This document shows, piece after piece, positions 34,698 through 43,174 of a stretch of DNA of 64,000 nt (its first letter is position 1; every line of letters starts with the position of its first letter). Source of the DNA: Bacillota bacterium (GTDB lineage Bacteria > Bacillota > Clostridia > Christensenellales > Aristaeellaceae); contig JAEZRP010000036.1 of assembly GCA_023444095.1 (NCBI GenBank), positions 1 through 64,000 on the forward strand, read 5' to 3'. Below the pieces are notes generated by a model. That model was not told the DNA's origin. It saw nothing but the letters and a program-made list of their open reading frames with translations, and made no database searches. Position numbers and translations under genes: made by a program.

Positions 34698-34965
34698 TAA
34701 ATTTCGCTTCGTATCAGCCGAAAAGGGATCGGGAGGGCGTCCTCGCCATGCTGGCGGAGGCGCCCTTTTTTCGCGCACAATTTCTCGCGCGCGAGGCGCA
34801 GGGTATCGACGAGAGATACGTCGCGCGCGCGGGCGGCGATCTCGCGGGCTTCGTCTCCTTCGCGGGGCGCTTCCTGCGCGCACGCTTCACCGGGTACGTC
34901 GGTCCCGGGTACAGGGGGCGTGGCCTCGGCGCGCGGCTTCTGGAGGTCGCGGAAAAAGCAATAAA
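34694..34965 (+). pseudogene. C-terminally truncated GNAT acetyltransferase
   Basis: Starts at TTG 34694, overlapping the degV stop. The first ~90 codons read as a GNAT N-terminus (REGVLAMLAEAPFFRAQFL) ending with acetyl-CoA motif A (YVGPGYRGRGLGARLLEVAEKA). The protein then meets a terminator hairpin, and the following frame is meaningless; motif B and the last ~50 residues are missing. Probably a deletion product. Confidence 0.55.
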
Positions 34966-34968
34966 AAC

Positions 34969-35004
34969 GGGCGGCTCTGCATATGACGAGCCACCCATTT
35001 TTTT
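34969..35004. terminator. Bidirectional terminator between degV and suf operons
   Basis: GGGCGGCTC (34969-34977) and GAGCCACCC (34988-34996), one mismatch, with T7 on the plus side and a T5 run on the minus side. Confidence 0.85.
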
Positions 35005-35030
35005 CATTTTCCGCACGGAACCGAATCCGC

Positions 35031-35111
35031 CTACGTCCTCGATCTGGTCGAGCGATGATACAGCGCGTGTGCCGCGTCGTCGCCGAACACGTTGCACGCG
35101 TCGATCCTCAT
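35031..35111 (-). pseudogene. 26-codon stub after sufB
   Basis: ATG 35111 overlaps the SufB-type stop (ATGA), and the frame reads MRIDACNVFGDDAAHALYHRS then soon TAG. The coupled start and the coding-like beginning suggest the remains of a third gene of the operon, cut off before the terminator at 34969. It is too short to classify. Confidence 0.3.
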
Positions 35112-36028
35112 CGCAGAAACCCTTCGAGGATTCTTTCCTCGGCCTCCTCCTCGGTGAGTCCCAGCGTCATGAGCTTCTGAATCTGCTCGCCCGCGATCTT
35201 TCCGATGGCCGCCTCGTGGATGAGCCGCGCGTCGGGCGAATCCGCGATGAGCGCCGGGATGGCCGTGATGCGCGCGTCGTCCATGAGGATGGAATCGCAC
35301 TGCACGTGGCCGAAGCAAGCGTCCCCGCCCGTGAGGCGCGGGTAGAAGAGCTGCTTTGACGCATCGCGCGCCACCGAGCGCGAGACGATGCGCCCCGTCG
35401 CGTCCTTGCCCTTGAGGATCACGTCCATTTCGGATTCGGCGACCTGGTGGCCGTGGGTCATCAGCTTTTCGTTGACGACCGCTTCCGCGCCTGCCTCCGC
35501 GACGATCTTGGTGTACCGCTTGGTGGAGTCGACGCCCCGGATCTGGGTCGTGTCCATCTGGATGGACGCGCCTTCCGCGAGGTAGGCCTCCGTTACGGGG
35601 TTCATGACGCGCTTGCCGTTCCCGTCGCCTTCGCCGTAGTGCTTCTCGATGTATCGCACTTTGGCGTTTCTCCCCACATGGAACGTGTGCACGCCGTCGT
35701 GCTCGGTGTCGCCCTCGCCCGGATTGTGGATGCCGCAGCCCGCGACGATGGTTACGTCGCAGTCTTCGCCGATGAAGAAATCATTATATACGGTTTCCGA
35801 ATAGCCCGTCTCGGTCAGAAGCACCGGGATGTGCACGGATTCGTTCCTCGTGCCGTCCTTGATATGGATGTCGATGCCGGGCTTGTCGGCCTTGGTTTCG
35901 ATGACGATGTTGGCGGTGCTGTTCCGCCCGTCGAGCTTCCCGTTTTTCCGGATGTTGTACGCGCCCTGTGGCACGGATTCGATCTCCGCGATTTCGCGCA
36001 GCAGCGCCTGATCAATTTCCTTTCTCAT
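35108..36028 (-). CDS. sufB: SufB/SufD-type Fe-S scaffold, short form
   Basis: 306 aa, only the core of SufB/SufD (E. coli SufB is about 495). Right-handed beta-helix region with HTFHVGRNAKVRY, GASIQMDTTQIRG and VSRSVARDAS. The C-terminal GHVQCDSILM carries the likely cluster/persulfide Cys, with IHEAAIGKIAGEQ following. With SufC as its only partner, it fits the minimal SufBC (SMS-type) system described for archaea and anaerobes. ATG 36028 overlaps the sufC stop. Confidence 0.85.
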   Translation of the reverse strand: MRKEIDQALLREIAEIESVPQGAYNIRKNGKLDGRNSTANIVIETKADKPGIDIHIKDGTRNESVHIPVLLTETGYSETVYNDFFIGEDCDVTIVAGCGIHNPGEGDTEHDGVHTFHVGRNAKVRYIEKHYGEGDGNGKRVMNPVTEAYLAEGASIQMDTTQIRGVDSTKRYTKIVAEAGAEAVVNEKLMTHGHQVAESEMDVILKGKDATGRIVSRSVARDASKQLFYPRLTGGDACFGHVQCDSILMDDARITAIPALIADSPDARLIHEAAIGKIAGEQIQKLMTLGLTEEEAEERILEGFLR

Positions 36029-36759
36029 GTGCGCGCCTCCCTCGGCTGGAATCTGCACAAAGGCTCCGTGTCCGCGAGGATTGTGGGCAATATCTCGTCC
36101 TTCGGGCCCCGCTTGGTCACCGCGCCGCCGGAGAGCACCACGATCTCGTCCGCGAGGTCGATGATCCGCTCCTGATGCGAGATCACGATGATCGTCGATT
36201 CCCGCTTTCGGTGAAGGGCCCGGAAGGTTTCCGTCAGCTTCGAAAACGACCACAGGTCGATGCCCGCCTCCGGCTCGTCGAAGATCATGAGCGGGCTTTT
36301 GCGCGCGAGGATGGTGGCGATCTCGATGCGCTTGACCTCGCCGCCCGAGAGCGAGGAATCGACCTCGCGGTCGACGTAGTCCGCCGCGCACAGTCCCACC
36401 TTATTGAGGTACTGGCAGCATTCGAGATCCGGCATGTGGGGATCGCCCGCCGCGAGGGAGATGAGGTCCTTCACGCGCAACCCCTTGAAGCGCGGGGGCT
36501 GCTGGAAGCCGTAGCTCATGCCCAGCCGCGCGCGCTCGGTTACGCGCATGCGCGTGACATCGGTCCCGTGATAAATGATTTGCCCGCTCGTCGGCTCGAC
36601 GAGTCCCATGATGGCGCGCGCCAGCGTCGTCTTGCCGCCGCCGTTCGGCCCCGTCACGACGAGGAACGTCCCGTCCTCGACCGCAAGGCTCACGTCGTGC
36701 AGGATGTCCGTCTGGCCGCCGTCCTTCGCGCGGAATGTCAAATTCCTGATTTCCAGCAT
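36025..36759 (-). CDS. sufC: SufC-type ATPase
   Basis: 244 aa from ATG 36759 (GAGGGG upstream). Walker A GPNGGGKTT, Q-loop FQQPPRFKGL, signature LSGGEVKRIEIA, Walker B LMIFDEPEAGIDLWS and H-loop ISHQERI. The FDEPEAGID form is typical of SufC. It powers remodelling of the SufB scaffold during Fe-S cluster assembly. No SufS, SufU, SufE or SufD gene is adjacent, so sulfur must come from elsewhere. Confidence 0.9.
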   Translation of the reverse strand: MLEIRNLTFRAKDGGQTDILHDVSLAVEDGTFLVVTGPNGGGKTTLARAIMGLVEPTSGQIIYHGTDVTRMRVTERARLGMSYGFQQPPRFKGLRVKDLISLAAGDPHMPDLECCQYLNKVGLCAADYVDREVDSSLSGGEVKRIEIATILARKSPLMIFDEPEAGIDLWSFSKLTETFRALHRKRESTIIVISHQERIIDLADEIVVLSGGAVTKRGPKDEILPTILADTEPLCRFQPREART

Positions 36760-36812
36760 ATGCTTCGCCCCTCGTCCGGCTGTCGTCGTTTGTACCGCTT
36801 GTGCCACTTCCT

Positions 36813-36818
36813 ATTATA
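36813..36818 (-). promoter_or_regulatory. -10 box of the suf operon
   Basis: TATAAT on the minus strand, 54 nt before ATG 36759. The -35 region is weak (TTGCTT at a long spacing). Confidence 0.5.
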
Positions 36819-36875
36819 AACTGCGGATGTAAATTGCGAAGCAATTCCGAGTCATCTTGTCTGAATTTCCGCGGC

Positions 36876-36904
36876 TTGACGGCGGAGCTTCGGTCGGGTA
36901 CACT
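36876..36904 (+). promoter_or_regulatory. Promoter of the GH127 gene
   Basis: TTGACG (36876-36881), a 17-bp spacer and TACACT (36899-36904), 30 nt before ATG 36935. Confidence 0.65.
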
Positions 36905-36934
36905 GAATTGGGAAAGGCGGCGAGGGGGAAGAAC

Positions 36935-38821
36935 ATGGAACTGAAGAGGGACAACGCGCTTGAATCCCTGCCTTTGGGAAACTGGAAGTTTACCGGGCGG
37001 CTGGGCGCGCGCATCGACACTCTGTCGCGCGCGCGGCTCGCGACAAAGGAGGCCTGGGATGGGCTCTATCCGCAGACCGAGGCAGCCTTTTCACTGCGCG
37101 AGGACGACCGGGCAAGGCCCGGTGTGGGCCAATGGCGGGGCGAATTCTGGGGAAAGTACGTTCTGGCCGCGATTCAGGCGTACCGGTATTACGGCGGCGG
37201 CGCGCTGAAGGACAGGATTGCGGCAGCCGTGCGGGGCCTTCTCGAAACGCAGGATGAGAATGGCTACATCGGCACCTACGCGGATTCCGGGTTTCTGGTG
37301 GGGAACAACTGGAACATCTGGTGCAGAAAGTACACGCTGTGGGCGCTCGTCGAGGCGTGGGAGGTTCTGGGGGGCGATTCGCTTCTCCATTCGATCGAGA
37401 GATTTGCGGATCACCTGATTTCGGAAGTCGGACCGGGGGGCGTCGCCATTGCGAAGACAGGCAACTTCCGGGGCATGCCGTCCTCATCCATCCTGTTCCC
37501 CGTCGTGAAGCTTTACGAGGCGACGGGGGAGAAGAAATACCTCGAATTTGCCGCGTTCATCGTCGCGAGCTGGGGACCGGAGGGCATTTTGGAAAAGGGC
37601 CTCGCGGACGTGCCGGTGCACGAGTGGGCGGAGAGCCCCTTCGAATGGGCAAAGGGCTACGAGCTGATCTCCTGTGTCGAGGGGCTCGTCGAGCTTTACA
37701 GGGTCACGGGCAAGGAGGCATACTTGGCGGCGGCAAACAATATTCACGATCATCTTTTAAAGTGCGAGCGGACCGCCGTGGGAAGCGTAAGCTTTGACGA
37801 CAAGCTGATCGGCTCGAGATACCTCATCAACACGCTGTCCGAACTCTGCGACGCCGTTTACTGGAACAGGCTGTCCCACGCGCTCCTGCTGCTCACAGGC
37901 GACGCGAAGTATTTGGATGAGATCGAGCTGACGCTCTACAACAGTCTCCTCTGCGGCTTTTCGCGCGACGGGAAATGGGGGTTGCGCCGTCTGCGCACCT
38001 CGCACGAGCACATTCCGGCGCACACGCACTTCCTGCGCGGGCACCAGTGCTGCGTGGACAACCTTCCGCGCGGACTTTTTCAGGCCGCCCAGGCCGCGGC
38101 TTTTGTCCGGGGCGACGATGTTTTCATTGGCCTGTACGACGATGCGGACGGAAAAGTTGAAACGCGAAACGGCGCGATTGCGATCCGGGTGCGGGGTGAT
38201 CTCGTCGAGGATGGACGGATCTCGATCGCGCTCGGCTTGCCCGCGCCCGCGCGCTTTGCGGTGAACCTTCGCATCCCCGCATGGAGCGGAACAAGCGCCG
38301 TCCGCGTCAACAGGGAAGCGGCGCAGGAGGCGATGCCCGGCTGGTTTCCTATCAGAAGAGAGTGGAGGGACGGCGACGCGGTCCACCTCGAGCTGAATTC
38401 CGACCTGGGCGTTCGGTTTTTCGAAAGCGCGTATTTCGGCCCAGACGACGAGATCGTGCGGTTTCACGCCCAACGCTGGGCGAAGCTGGGCAGGATTTCC
38501 GAGGAGGGCACGGCTACGGGCCAGATCGTGCATGTGACGGAGGCAGACGCCCTGCCCCACGAACGGGCAGCGATGTTCTTCAAGGGGCCGATGGCGCTGT
38601 CGCGGGACGCGCGGCTCGGGGATGGGGACATCTTTGAGCGGCTGGGAGAATTTGATCTGGAAAACGTCGGAGAGTTGAGGCGGATCAGCGCGCCGGAGGG
38701 CATCGGGAGGGCGTACGAGCTGACGCTCAATGGTGGGAAGCGAATCCGGCTGTGCGACTTCGCCTCGGCGGGGAACACGTGGTCGATGGAATCCAAATTC
38801 AATACCTGGCAGCTTATATAA
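36935..38821 (+). CDS. GH127-family glycoside hydrolase (beta-L-arabinofuranosidase type)
   Basis: 628 aa from ATG 36935 (GGGGGAAG upstream). An (alpha/alpha)6 barrel of the DUF1680 family: WRGEFWGKYVLAAIQAYRYY, TQDENGYIGTYAD, and NNWNIWCRKYTLWALVEAW. Later comes the metal/nucleophile cysteine segment GHQCCVDNLPRG, and a C-terminal beta-sandwich follows. Characterised members release L-arabinofuranose from hydroxyproline- or plant-linked glycans using a Zn-bound cysteine. There is no signal peptide, so it works on imported oligosaccharides. Single gene. Confidence 0.85.
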   Translation: MELKRDNALESLPLGNWKFTGRLGARIDTLSRARLATKEAWDGLYPQTEAAFSLREDDRARPGVGQWRGEFWGKYVLAAIQAYRYYGGGALKDRIAAAVRGLLETQDENGYIGTYADSGFLVGNNWNIWCRKYTLWALVEAWEVLGGDSLLHSIERFADHLISEVGPGGVAIAKTGNFRGMPSSSILFPVVKLYEATGEKKYLEFAAFIVASWGPEGILEKGLADVPVHEWAESPFEWAKGYELISCVEGLVELYRVTGKEAYLAAANNIHDHLLKCERTAVGSVSFDDKLIGSRYLINTLSELCDAVYWNRLSHALLLLTGDAKYLDEIELTLYNSLLCGFSRDGKWGLRRLRTSHEHIPAHTHFLRGHQCCVDNLPRGLFQAAQAAAFVRGDDVFIGLYDDADGKVETRNGAIAIRVRGDLVEDGRISIALGLPAPARFAVNLRIPAWSGTSAVRVNREAAQEAMPGWFPIRREWRDGDAVHLELNSDLGVRFFESAYFGPDDEIVRFHAQRWAKLGRISEEGTATGQIVHVTEADALPHERAAMFFKGPMALSRDARLGDGDIFERLGEFDLENVGELRRISAPEGIGRAYELTLNGGKRIRLCDFASAGNTWSMESKFNTWQLI

Positions 38822-38823
38822 AG

Positions 38824-38848
38824 GAAGGGGGCGCTTTCGCGCCCCTTC
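38824..38848. terminator. Hairpin between convergent GH127 and copA
   Basis: GAAGGGGGCGC-TTTC-GCGCCCCTTC with one bulged G, located 2 nt after the GH127 stop and 6 nt before the copA stop. It can serve both strands. Confidence 0.7.
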
Positions 38849-38854
38849 GACGGT

Positions 38855-41386
38855 TTATACCGGCGTGTAGCCCGCCTCGGTCACGGCGTCCCGGAGCGCC
38901 TTGTCCGGCACGTCCTTTGCCATCGTGACAGTCGCGTTCTTGTTCTCGAGGCTCACCTCGACGCCCGACACGCCGTCGACCGCCTCCAGCGCCTTTTTGA
39001 CATGCATCTGACAGTGGGCGCACATCATACCCTCGACTCCGATCACCTTTTTCATGGTTCCATCTTCCTTTCCGATTTTCTCAATCCGTTCACCTTCCGG
39101 CGCGTTCCTGGGCCGGAAGAAGCGAAGCCTCAGCGCGTTCAGCACCACGCTCACGGAGCTCAGGCTCATCGCCGCCGATCCGATCATGGGGCTCAGTTGG
39201 ATGCCGAAGGCGGGGTAGAGCGCGCCCGCGGCCACTGGGATTCCCAGGACGTTGTAGAAAAACGCCCAGAACAGGTTCATGTGGATGTTCCGCACCACCT
39301 TGCGGGAGAGTTCCATCGCGGTCGCGACATCCAGGAGCGAATCCTTCATGAGCACCACGTCCGCCGATTCGATGGCGATGTCCGTGCCCGCGCCGATGGC
39401 GATGCCGATGTCCGCGCGCGTGAGCGCCGGTGCGTCGTTGATACCGTCTCCCACCATCGCGACCCTGCGGCCCTGCTCCATGAGCGCGCGCACGCGCGCC
39501 TCCTTGTCGGTGGGCAATACTTCCGCGATGGCCTCGTCGATGCCGACCGCCGCGCGCACGGCTTCCGCAGTTACCCGGTTGTCGCCCGTGAGCATGACGA
39601 CCCGCACGCCCGCCGCGCGCAGCAGCCTCACGGCCTCCCGGCTGGTCGCGCGGATGGTGTCAGCCACCGCGACGACGCCCAGAATCGCGCCGTCCGCCGC
39701 GAACAGGATGGGCGTTTTGCCCTCCTTTGCAAACCGGTCGCAGGCACGCTGCGTTTCGGCATCCATTCTTGCGCCGCTCTCTGCCATGAAGGAGGCGTTC
39801 CCGGCGACGATATTTTTCCCCTCGACCGTCGCGCGCACGCCCAACCCCGCGACCGCCTCGAATGCCTCCGCGCGCGGAACGTCGATTCCGTCCGCCTTCG
39901 CCCTTTCGACCACGGCCTCCGCGAGCGGGTGCTCGCTCCCGGCCTCGGCAGCAGCGGCGATTCGGAGAAGTTCTCTTTCATCCTTCGCATAAATCTCCGT
40001 AACGGACGGATGACCGGAGGTGATCGTGCCGGTCTTGTCGAGCACCACCGTGTCGACGGAGTGCAGGGTTTCAAGCGCCTCGGCGGACTTGATGAGGATG
40101 CCGTGCTCCGCCGCCCTGCCGGTTCCGACCATGATGGCGACCGGCGTCGCGAGTCCGAGCGCGCACGGACAGGAGATGACGAGCACCGCGATGGCCGTTC
40201 CCAGCGCGAACTCGAACGACTGCCCCACGATCAGCCAGACGGCCGCGGAGACGAGTGCGACTGCAATCACCACGGGGACGAACACGCCCGACACCCTGTC
40301 GGCGAGCCGCGCGATGGGCGCCTTGGAGTTGCCCGCCTCGTCCACGAGCTTTATGATCTGGGCGAGCGTCGTGTCGTCGCCCACGCGCGAAGCGCGCATG
40401 CGGAACGAGCCGTTCTTGTTGATGGTCGCGGAAATGACCCCGGTTCCAGGCCGCACCTCGACCGGCACGGATTCGCCCGTGATCGCCGACTGGTCGACGT
40501 ATCCTGCGCCCTCCGTCACCTCGCCGTCGACGGGAATCGACTCGCCCGGCCGGATGACCAATATGTCGCCCGTTTTGACGTCCTCGGCGGGGATCACAAT
40601 TTCGGCTCCGCCCCGCACGACGGTCGCCGTCCTGGGCGCGAGGTCGATGAGCTTGCCGAGCGCGTCCGAGGTCTTCGCCTTCGAGCGCGCTTCGAGGTAC
40701 TTGCCGACCGTGACGAGCGTCAGGATCGTCGCTGCGGACTCAAAGTAGAGCTGGTGGGAAAAGTGCATGACGTGGTCCATGTGGCCGCGGCTCAGGTGGT
40801 AGAGCATGGCGTAGATCGCGTACACGCCGTAGACGAGCGCCGCGCCCGCGCCGATGGCGATGAGCGAGTCCATGTTCGGCGCGCGCTTGACGAGCGCCTT
40901 GAGGCCCGTCGCAAAGAAGTTGCGGTTGAGGTAGACGATCCCGATCGTCAGAAGAAGCTGTGTGAGCGCAGAAAGCGGCGCGTTTTCCATGCCCGCGAGG
41001 ATGCCCGGCACAGGCAGCCCCAGCATCGGCCCCATCGCGACGTACATGAGGGGGATCAGCAAAGAAACCGACCACCAGAGCCGCGCCCGCATGGCCTGTC
41101 GGTGATCCTCCGCCCCCTTCTTGCGCGCGAGCCACTCCTCGCGGATGCCGCTCTTTTTGCCCGCGGCGGGCCGTTCGAGCGGCGTTGCCCCGTAGCCGAT
41201 GGACGCGACCGCCGCCGCGATTCCTTCGGCGTCCACGGAACTCTCGTCGTATTCGACGGACATCTGGTTCGCGAGCAGGCTCACGTCCACGCTCGCCACG
41301 CCATCCAGCTTTCCGACCTTTTTCGTGATGTTCGCCTGGCACGCCGCGCAGGTCATGCCGGTGACGCTGAATTTTTCTTTTTTCAT
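38855..41386 (-). CDS. copA: Copper-exporting P1B-type ATPase with N- and C-terminal HMA domains
   Basis: 843 aa. N-terminal HMA with GMTCAACQ (residues 10-17), membrane copper site ISCPCALGLATP, LTGES-type loop ITGESVPVE, phosphorylation site LDKTGTITSGH, GSEHPLAEAV, hinge GDGINDAPAL, and the Cu-type last helices (FYNVLGIPVAAG; MSLSSVSVVLNALRL). An extra HMA domain follows the core (GMMCAHCQMHV, about residues 780-843), like a fused CopZ chaperone. Exports Cu(I). Follows csoR by 13 nt and is under its control. Confidence 0.93.
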   Translation of the reverse strand: MKKEKFSVTGMTCAACQANITKKVGKLDGVASVDVSLLANQMSVEYDESSVDAEGIAAAVASIGYGATPLERPAAGKKSGIREEWLARKKGAEDHRQAMRARLWWSVSLLIPLMYVAMGPMLGLPVPGILAGMENAPLSALTQLLLTIGIVYLNRNFFATGLKALVKRAPNMDSLIAIGAGAALVYGVYAIYAMLYHLSRGHMDHVMHFSHQLYFESAATILTLVTVGKYLEARSKAKTSDALGKLIDLAPRTATVVRGGAEIVIPAEDVKTGDILVIRPGESIPVDGEVTEGAGYVDQSAITGESVPVEVRPGTGVISATINKNGSFRMRASRVGDDTTLAQIIKLVDEAGNSKAPIARLADRVSGVFVPVVIAVALVSAAVWLIVGQSFEFALGTAIAVLVISCPCALGLATPVAIMVGTGRAAEHGILIKSAEALETLHSVDTVVLDKTGTITSGHPSVTEIYAKDERELLRIAAAAEAGSEHPLAEAVVERAKADGIDVPRAEAFEAVAGLGVRATVEGKNIVAGNASFMAESGARMDAETQRACDRFAKEGKTPILFAADGAILGVVAVADTIRATSREAVRLLRAAGVRVVMLTGDNRVTAEAVRAAVGIDEAIAEVLPTDKEARVRALMEQGRRVAMVGDGINDAPALTRADIGIAIGAGTDIAIESADVVLMKDSLLDVATAMELSRKVVRNIHMNLFWAFFYNVLGIPVAAGALYPAFGIQLSPMIGSAAMSLSSVSVVLNALRLRFFRPRNAPEGERIEKIGKEDGTMKKVIGVEGMMCAHCQMHVKKALEAVDGVSGVEVSLENKNATVTMAKDVPDKALRDAVTEAGYTPV

Positions 41387-41399
41387 TTCGCTTTCCTGC

Positions 41400-41702
41400 C
41401 TATTTAAGCTTTTTCATCAGCTCGAACGCCTCGTCGACGACCGCGCCGTTGCCCGCGCGGATCTCCTCGACGACGCAGGTTTCCAGATGTTCCTTCAAAA
41501 CGATGTATCCGAACGACTCCAGCGCGCGTTCGACCGCCGCCACCTGCGTGAGAATATCCCCGCAGTAGCGGTTGTCGTCCAGCATCTTCGAGATGCCCGA
41601 AAGCTGCCCGATCATCCGGTTCAGCCTGTTTTTGAGTTGCCGCACCGTCTGGTCGGCGCGCGGCGTCGCCTTGTGACGGCGCTCGGGTCCAAACCGCTCC
41701 AT
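41400..41702 (-). CDS. csoR: CsoR copper-sensing repressor
   Basis: 100 aa, four-helix DUF156/CsoR fold. The Cu(I) ligands appear as Cys in NRYCGDIL, and His and Cys in LKEHLETCVVEEI (X-C-H-C fingerprint). Start ATG 41702 is preferred because the predicted transcript begins near 41718, with GGGGGTG as ribosome site; GTG 41711 and ATG 41708 are also in frame. Releases its operator when copper binds, inducing itself and copA. Confidence 0.9.
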   Translation of the reverse strand: MERFGPERRHKATPRADQTVRQLKNRLNRMIGQLSGISKMLDDNRYCGDILTQVAAVERALESFGYIVLKEHLETCVVEEIRAGNGAVVDEAFELMKKLK

Positions 41703-41724
41703 CCGCATCACCCCCGCAACTCCT

Positions 41725-41753
41725 ATTATACCCCAGGGGGGTATTTCTGAAAA
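41725..41753 (-). promoter_or_regulatory. Promoter of csoR-copA
   Basis: Minus strand TTTTCA (41753-41748), a 17-bp spacer and TATAAT (41730-41725). The CsoR operator fills the spacer. Confidence 0.65.
41728..41744. promoter_or_regulatory. CsoR operator
   Basis: ATACCCC-AGG-GGGGTAT: perfect 7-bp arms around 3 bp, the G/C-tract palindrome known from CsoR sites. It overlaps the -10 of the csoR-copA promoter. Confidence 0.88.
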
Positions 41754-41776
41754 CCCTTTCTCGGAAAGAGTTTCAG

Positions 41777-41806
41777 TGGACAGACCGCCCGCGGATGGTG
41801 TATAAT
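41777..41806 (+). promoter_or_regulatory. Promoter of the paaK operon
   Basis: TGGACA (41777-41782), an 18-bp spacer and TATAAT (41801-41806), 30 nt before ATG 41836. Confidence 0.7.
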
Positions 41807-41835
41807 GGGCTTACATATTTATGCACGGAGGCGGT

Positions 41836-43161
41836 ATGATGGCATCGGCACGCGAGCACAGGATCTGGAATCCGCAGGCGGAGTGTATGAGCCGCGACGA
41901 GAGGTACGCGCTTCAGGGCGAGCGTCTCAGCTCGGTGGTGAAGAGGGTCTACGAGAACGTGCCCGTCTATCGCGCGCGCATGGATGCGAAGGGCGTCGCG
42001 CCCGGGGACATCAGGACCGCGGGCGACATCGTCAAGCTCCCCTTCACCGAAAAGACGGATTTGCGCGACCATTTCCCCTACGGCCTGTTCGCCGCGCCGC
42101 TTTCGGACATCGTGCGGATTCACGGCTCCTCCGGCACGACCGGCAAGCCCATCGTCGCGGGTTACACTGAGAACGACGTCGAGGTGTGGACGGAGATGAT
42201 GGCGAGAACCCTCGCGGCGGCCGGCACGGGCAGGGACGACATCGTGCAGGTGTGCTACGGCTACGGCCTGTTTACCGGCGGCCTCGGCGCGCATCAGGGC
42301 GCGTCCAGGATCGGCGCGATGACCATCCCCATGTCGAGCGGCAACACCCAGCGTCAGATCATGATCATGAAGGAACTGGGCTCGACCATTCTGTGCTGCA
42401 CGCCCTCCTACGCCACCTACCTCGGCGAGACGATCCGCGAGATGGGCATCGACCCGAAGCGCGACCTGAAGCTCAAGGCAGGCTGTTTCGGCGCGGAGCC
42501 CTGGACGGAGGAAATGCGTCAAAGGATCGAGGAGCTCCTCGAGATCGACGCTTGCGACATCTATGGCCTTACCGAGATCTGCGGCCCGGGCGTGTCCTTC
42601 GAGTGCCTCGAAAAGCACGGCATGCACGTCAACGAGGATCACGTGATGGTCGAAATCATCAATCCGGAGACGGGCGAGCAGATGCCCGTGGGCATGGCGG
42701 GCGAGTTGGTGTTCACGACGATCACCAAGGAGGGCATGCCGATGCTGCGCTACCGTACGCACGACGTTTGCACCCTGAATCCCGACCCCTGCGGCTGCGG
42801 CCGGACGACCGTGCGCATGGGCAGGATCACGGGTCGCACAGACGATATGCTCATCATCCGGGGCGTGAACGTGTTCCCGAGCCAGATCGAGTCCGTGCTC
42901 GTCGGCATTCAGGGCGTCGCGCCGCACTACATGCTCGTCGTGGACCGCGTGAAGAGCTCGGACATGCTCGAGGTGCAGGTGGAGATGACGGACGCCATGT
43001 TCTCGGACACGGTCAGCCGCATCGTGGAGCTCGAGAGGAAGATCAGCGCCGACATCAAGTCCGTCGTCGGCGTCCAGGCGACGATCAAGCTCGTCGCGCC
43101 CAAATCCATTCCGCGCTCGGAGGGCAAGGCCAAGCGCGTCATCGACAAGAGAAAGCTGTGA
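41836..43161 (+). CDS. paaK: Phenylacetate-CoA ligase family enzyme
   Basis: 441 aa from ATG 41836 (GGAGG 5 nt upstream; ATG 41839 is equally possible, 41821 lacks a site). Adenylate-forming fold: HGSSGTTGKPIVAGYT P-loop, YGYGLFTGGLGAHQGA, YGLTEICGPGVS, and YRTHDVCTLNPDPCGCGRT. The C-terminal domain has ITGRTDDMLIIRGVNVFPSQIE and the catalytic Lys in EGKAKRVIDKRK. Activates phenylacetate, indoleacetate or another aryl acid to its CoA ester. Paired with an ACT protein, as often in anaerobes that ferment aromatic amino acids. Confidence 0.88.
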   Translation: MMASAREHRIWNPQAECMSRDERYALQGERLSSVVKRVYENVPVYRARMDAKGVAPGDIRTAGDIVKLPFTEKTDLRDHFPYGLFAAPLSDIVRIHGSSGTTGKPIVAGYTENDVEVWTEMMARTLAAAGTGRDDIVQVCYGYGLFTGGLGAHQGASRIGAMTIPMSSGNTQRQIMIMKELGSTILCCTPSYATYLGETIREMGIDPKRDLKLKAGCFGAEPWTEEMRQRIEELLEIDACDIYGLTEICGPGVSFECLEKHGMHVNEDHVMVEIINPETGEQMPVGMAGELVFTTITKEGMPMLRYRTHDVCTLNPDPCGCGRTTVRMGRITGRTDDMLIIRGVNVFPSQIESVLVGIQGVAPHYMLVVDRVKSSDMLEVQVEMTDAMFSDTVSRIVELERKISADIKSVVGVQATIKLVAPKSIPRSEGKAKRVIDKRKL

Positions 43162-43174
43162 GGGAGGGCTCCTG

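Noticed and set aside
34966..35359. Continuation of the GNAT frame to 35359
   Set aside because: It reads through a clear bidirectional terminator and then antisense to the SufB-type gene; no GNAT motif B is present.
39002..41407. An 801-codon open frame on the plus strand
   Set aside because: Exactly antisense to copA, which has every P1B-ATPase motif. The plus frame is Arg/His/Asp-rich nonsense.
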